In this document: positions 62,391-64,000 of the stretch, in pieces
How the letters are laid out: the number at the start of each line of letters is the position of its first letter
How positions within the stretch are numbered: the first letter of the stretch is position 1
Assembly (NCBI GenBank): GCA_964484185.1
Contig: CAZAEQ010000007.1
Location: 1-64,000, forward strand
Origin: F1-120-MAGs238 sp964484185
Lineage (GTDB): Bacteria > Planctomycetota > Phycisphaerae > Phycisphaerales > UBA1924
Direction of reading: 5' to 3'
Length of the DNA stretch: 64,000 bases
Notes under the pieces: model-generated
The model's database searches: none
Told to the model about the DNA's origin: nothing
Seen by the model: only the letters and a program-made list of their open reading frames with translations
Program-made: the position numbers and the translations under genes

Positions 62391-62406
62391 CTGGCACGCA
62401 GGTTGC
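62391..62406 (+). promoter_or_regulatory. Sigma-54-type promoter of flgF
   Basis: CTGGCACGCAGGTTGC: TGGCACG and TTGC are full consensus cores, and GG-N10-GC spacing is exact. It predicts transcription from about 62418, 3 nt before the GTG of flgF. Confidence 0.75.
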
Positions 62407-62420
62407 GATAGCACCCTTGC

Positions 62421-63200
62421 GTGAACTACGGCCTGCAAATCTCCGCCTCCGGTCTCATGACCTCGCTCTACAGGCAAGATGTCTGGGCCAACAACCTCGC
62501 CAACATCAACACCACAGGCTACAAAGCCGACATTCCGCTCGCCAAAGCCCGCGACGCCGCCACTGTTGAAGACGGCCTCAGCTTTCTCCCTTCCAACAAG
62601 CTACTCGAAAAACTTGGCGGCGGCGTCATGATGGCCCCCAACCGCGTCAATTACGGCCAGGGCTCACTCGAATACACATTCAACGACATGAACGTCGCAC
62701 TCCGCGGCGAAGGCTTCTTCGTCGTTCGTGACTCTTCCGACAACAACTCCGACCGTGTCCGACTCACCCGCGATGGCCGCTTTGCCCGCAACAGTCAGGG
62801 CCGCCTCGTGCTTTCTGGCTCCGGTCAACCCGTGCTCGACACGCAGGGCCGCACGATTGAAATCCCCGATGCAGGCCCAATCACGATTCAGCCATCAGGC
62901 TCAATTGTGCAAAATCGCACGGAGATCGCCAGGCTTCAGGTGATCGACATCGCCGACAAATCCAAGTTGAAGAAGCTTGGCGAGAGCCTCTTTCTCGCGG
63001 ATGCCGAAGCAATGACCAGCAAATTCCCCGCCCGGGCCGATGTGATTCAAGGCGCACTTGAATCATCCGGCGTCGACGAAATCACAGCACTCATGGCGGT
63101 TCAATCCGCCGCCCGCGATGTGGATGGCAACATCCGCATGATGCAGGCTCACGACCGCGTCATTGATCGAGCAATCAATCAGTTTGGACGTATCGGATAG
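62421..63200 (+). CDS. flgF: Flagellar basal-body rod protein FlgF
   Basis: 259 aa, GTG start. N-terminus MNYGLQISASGLMTSLYRQD, then VWANNLANINTTGYKADI; the centre has ALRGEGFFVV; the C-terminus is VQSAARDVDGNIRMMQAHD. These mark the FlgF/FlgG family; the order before an flgG and the shorter TTGYKA motif favour FlgF. There is no Shine-Dalgarno and a sigma-54-type promoter ends 15 bp upstream. Confidence 0.9.
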   Translation: MNYGLQISASGLMTSLYRQDVWANNLANINTTGYKADIPLAKARDAATVEDGLSFLPSNKLLEKLGGGVMMAPNRVNYGQGSLEYTFNDMNVALRGEGFFVVRDSSDNNSDRVRLTRDGRFARNSQGRLVLSGSGQPVLDTQGRTIEIPDAGPITIQPSGSIVQNRTEIARLQVIDIADKSKLKKLGESLFLADAEAMTSKFPARADVIQGALESSGVDEITALMAVQSAARDVDGNIRMMQAHDRVIDRAINQFGRIG

Positions 63201-63217
63201 TTTGGAAGGACTAGTAC

Positions 63218-64000
63218 ATGGCTATTAATGCACTTCAATCGGCCTCTTCTGCGCTCTCAGCGTTCAATACTGCGCTCGATGTCGTGGCCAACAACCTCGC
63301 CAACATCAACACCGTTGGCTTCAAAGCCGACCGCACCAATTTCCAGGACCTCCTCTACATCGAAAAAAGCCAACCCGGTGTCGAAAACGCCAACGGCGAC
63401 CAGCGCCCCATCGGCCTTTACGTGGGCCTGGGCGTCAAAGTCTCGGGTACACAGAAATCATTCCAGCAAGGTGCACCAACCGTCACCAGCAACGAACTTG
63501 ATCTCGCAATCGAGGGCAACGGCTTCTTCAAAGTGAAAGTCGAGCCCGAAAAAGGCGGCGTCGCCTACACCCGCGCTGGCAATTTCACGCTCAACAGCAA
63601 TCGCGAACTGGTCCTGGCGAACGATGTCGGCCGCCGCCTTGAGCCTGCAATCTCGATTCCCGACAACGCCACCAAAATATCAATCGCCGCCGATGGCCAG
63701 GTTTTCGCAACAATTCCCGGCGAAACCACGCCTCAGTCCGTCGGCCAACTCGAACTCGCCACCTTTGTAAACCCTGCAGGCCTCGAATCACTCGGTGAGA
63801 ATCTCTTCAAAGACACCGCCGCCAGCGGCGCGCCAGTTTCCGGCAACCCCGGCTCCGATGCCCGCGGCACGCTCAAGCAGGGAATGCTCGAGGAATCAAA
63901 CGTCGACCCCACTCGCGAACTCATCGAACTCATTCGCACCCAGCGTGCATTCGAATTCAACAGCCAGAGCATCCGCGCGGCAGATGAAGCCCTCAAGTCC
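63218..64000 (+). CDS. flgG: Flagellar distal rod protein FlgG (3' end beyond window)
   Basis: 261 codons to the window edge, near the full length of about 262. ATG with GGAAGGA 7 nt upstream, 17 bp after flgF. VVANNLANINTVGFKADRTN, the GVKVSGTQKSFQQGAPT loop and AIEGNGFFKV identify the FlgG group, with the C-terminal LIELIRTQRAFEFNSQSIRA typical of FlgG. It is the distal rod. flgA and flgH may follow. Confidence 0.9.
   Translation, partial: MAINALQSASSALSAFNTALDVVANNLANINTVGFKADRTNFQDLLYIEKSQPGVENANGDQRPIGLYVGLGVKVSGTQKSFQQGAPTVTSNELDLAIEGNGFFKVKVEPEKGGVAYTRAGNFTLNSNRELVLANDVGRRLEPAISIPDNATKISIAADGQVFATIPGETTPQSVGQLELATFVNPAGLESLGENLFKDTAASGAPVSGNPGSDARGTLKQGMLEESNVDPTRELIELIRTQRAFEFNSQSIRAADEALKS

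Overview
The window looks like a chromosomal segment of a planctomycete, most likely class Phycisphaerae. The evidence is indirect. It includes a secreted protein with planctomycete-style dockerin-like repeats, a protein ending in a PEP-CTERM-like tail, several membrane proteins with a C-x2-C...CPEC zinc ribbon, a fused AroD-AroE, moderately high GC, frequent GTG and TTG starts, and a large flagellar locus. No rRNA, tRNA, CRISPR array or insertion sequence was seen.

Bases 1-11.4k carry housekeeping and catabolic genes: an acyl-CoA carboxyltransferase, a TPR protein, an astA-astD pair on the minus strand, tryptophan 2,3-dioxygenase, a cold-shock protein with a histidine kinase, and rpsO-pnp. 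Bases 11.4-14.2k hold a decayed FG-GAP-like fragment, still followed by its own terminator, and a secreted PPC/dockerin-like protein. Bases 14.2-29.4k are mixed: a class I aminotransferase, a zinc-ribbon/S41 peptidase fusion, a cysteine desulfurase, fused aroDE, an HI0933-type flavoprotein, a PEP-CTERM-like protein, prfA with a GYF/RDD membrane protein, a NatAB-like ABC exporter, a methyltransferase, an unrecognised exported protein and folK.

Bases 29.4-53.6k form one long minus-strand flagellar locus. In transcription order it reads flgB flgC fliE fliF fliG fliH fliI fliJ, a MotE-like gene, fliK flgD, a small flagellar-operon protein, flgE motA fliL fliN fliO fliP fliQ fliR flhB flhA flhF flhG, a small membrane protein and fliA. 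It is collinear with the classical spirochaete/Firmicute order, but the slots for motB and fliM hold only short non-coding gaps. Upstream lie four minus-strand zinc-ribbon membrane proteins (53.6-56.8k) and a large GH16-PDZ-repeat protein (57.0-60.1k). On the plus strand follow infC, an exported protein, and flgF-flgG, the last cut by the window end.

Two regulatory observations stand out. Sigma-54-type -24/-12 elements lie immediately before flgB and flgF with identical geometry, and both predict a transcript starting only 3 nt before the start codon. infC has no ATG, GTG or TTG that keeps its conserved N-terminus; an ATT codon with a well-placed AGGAG does.
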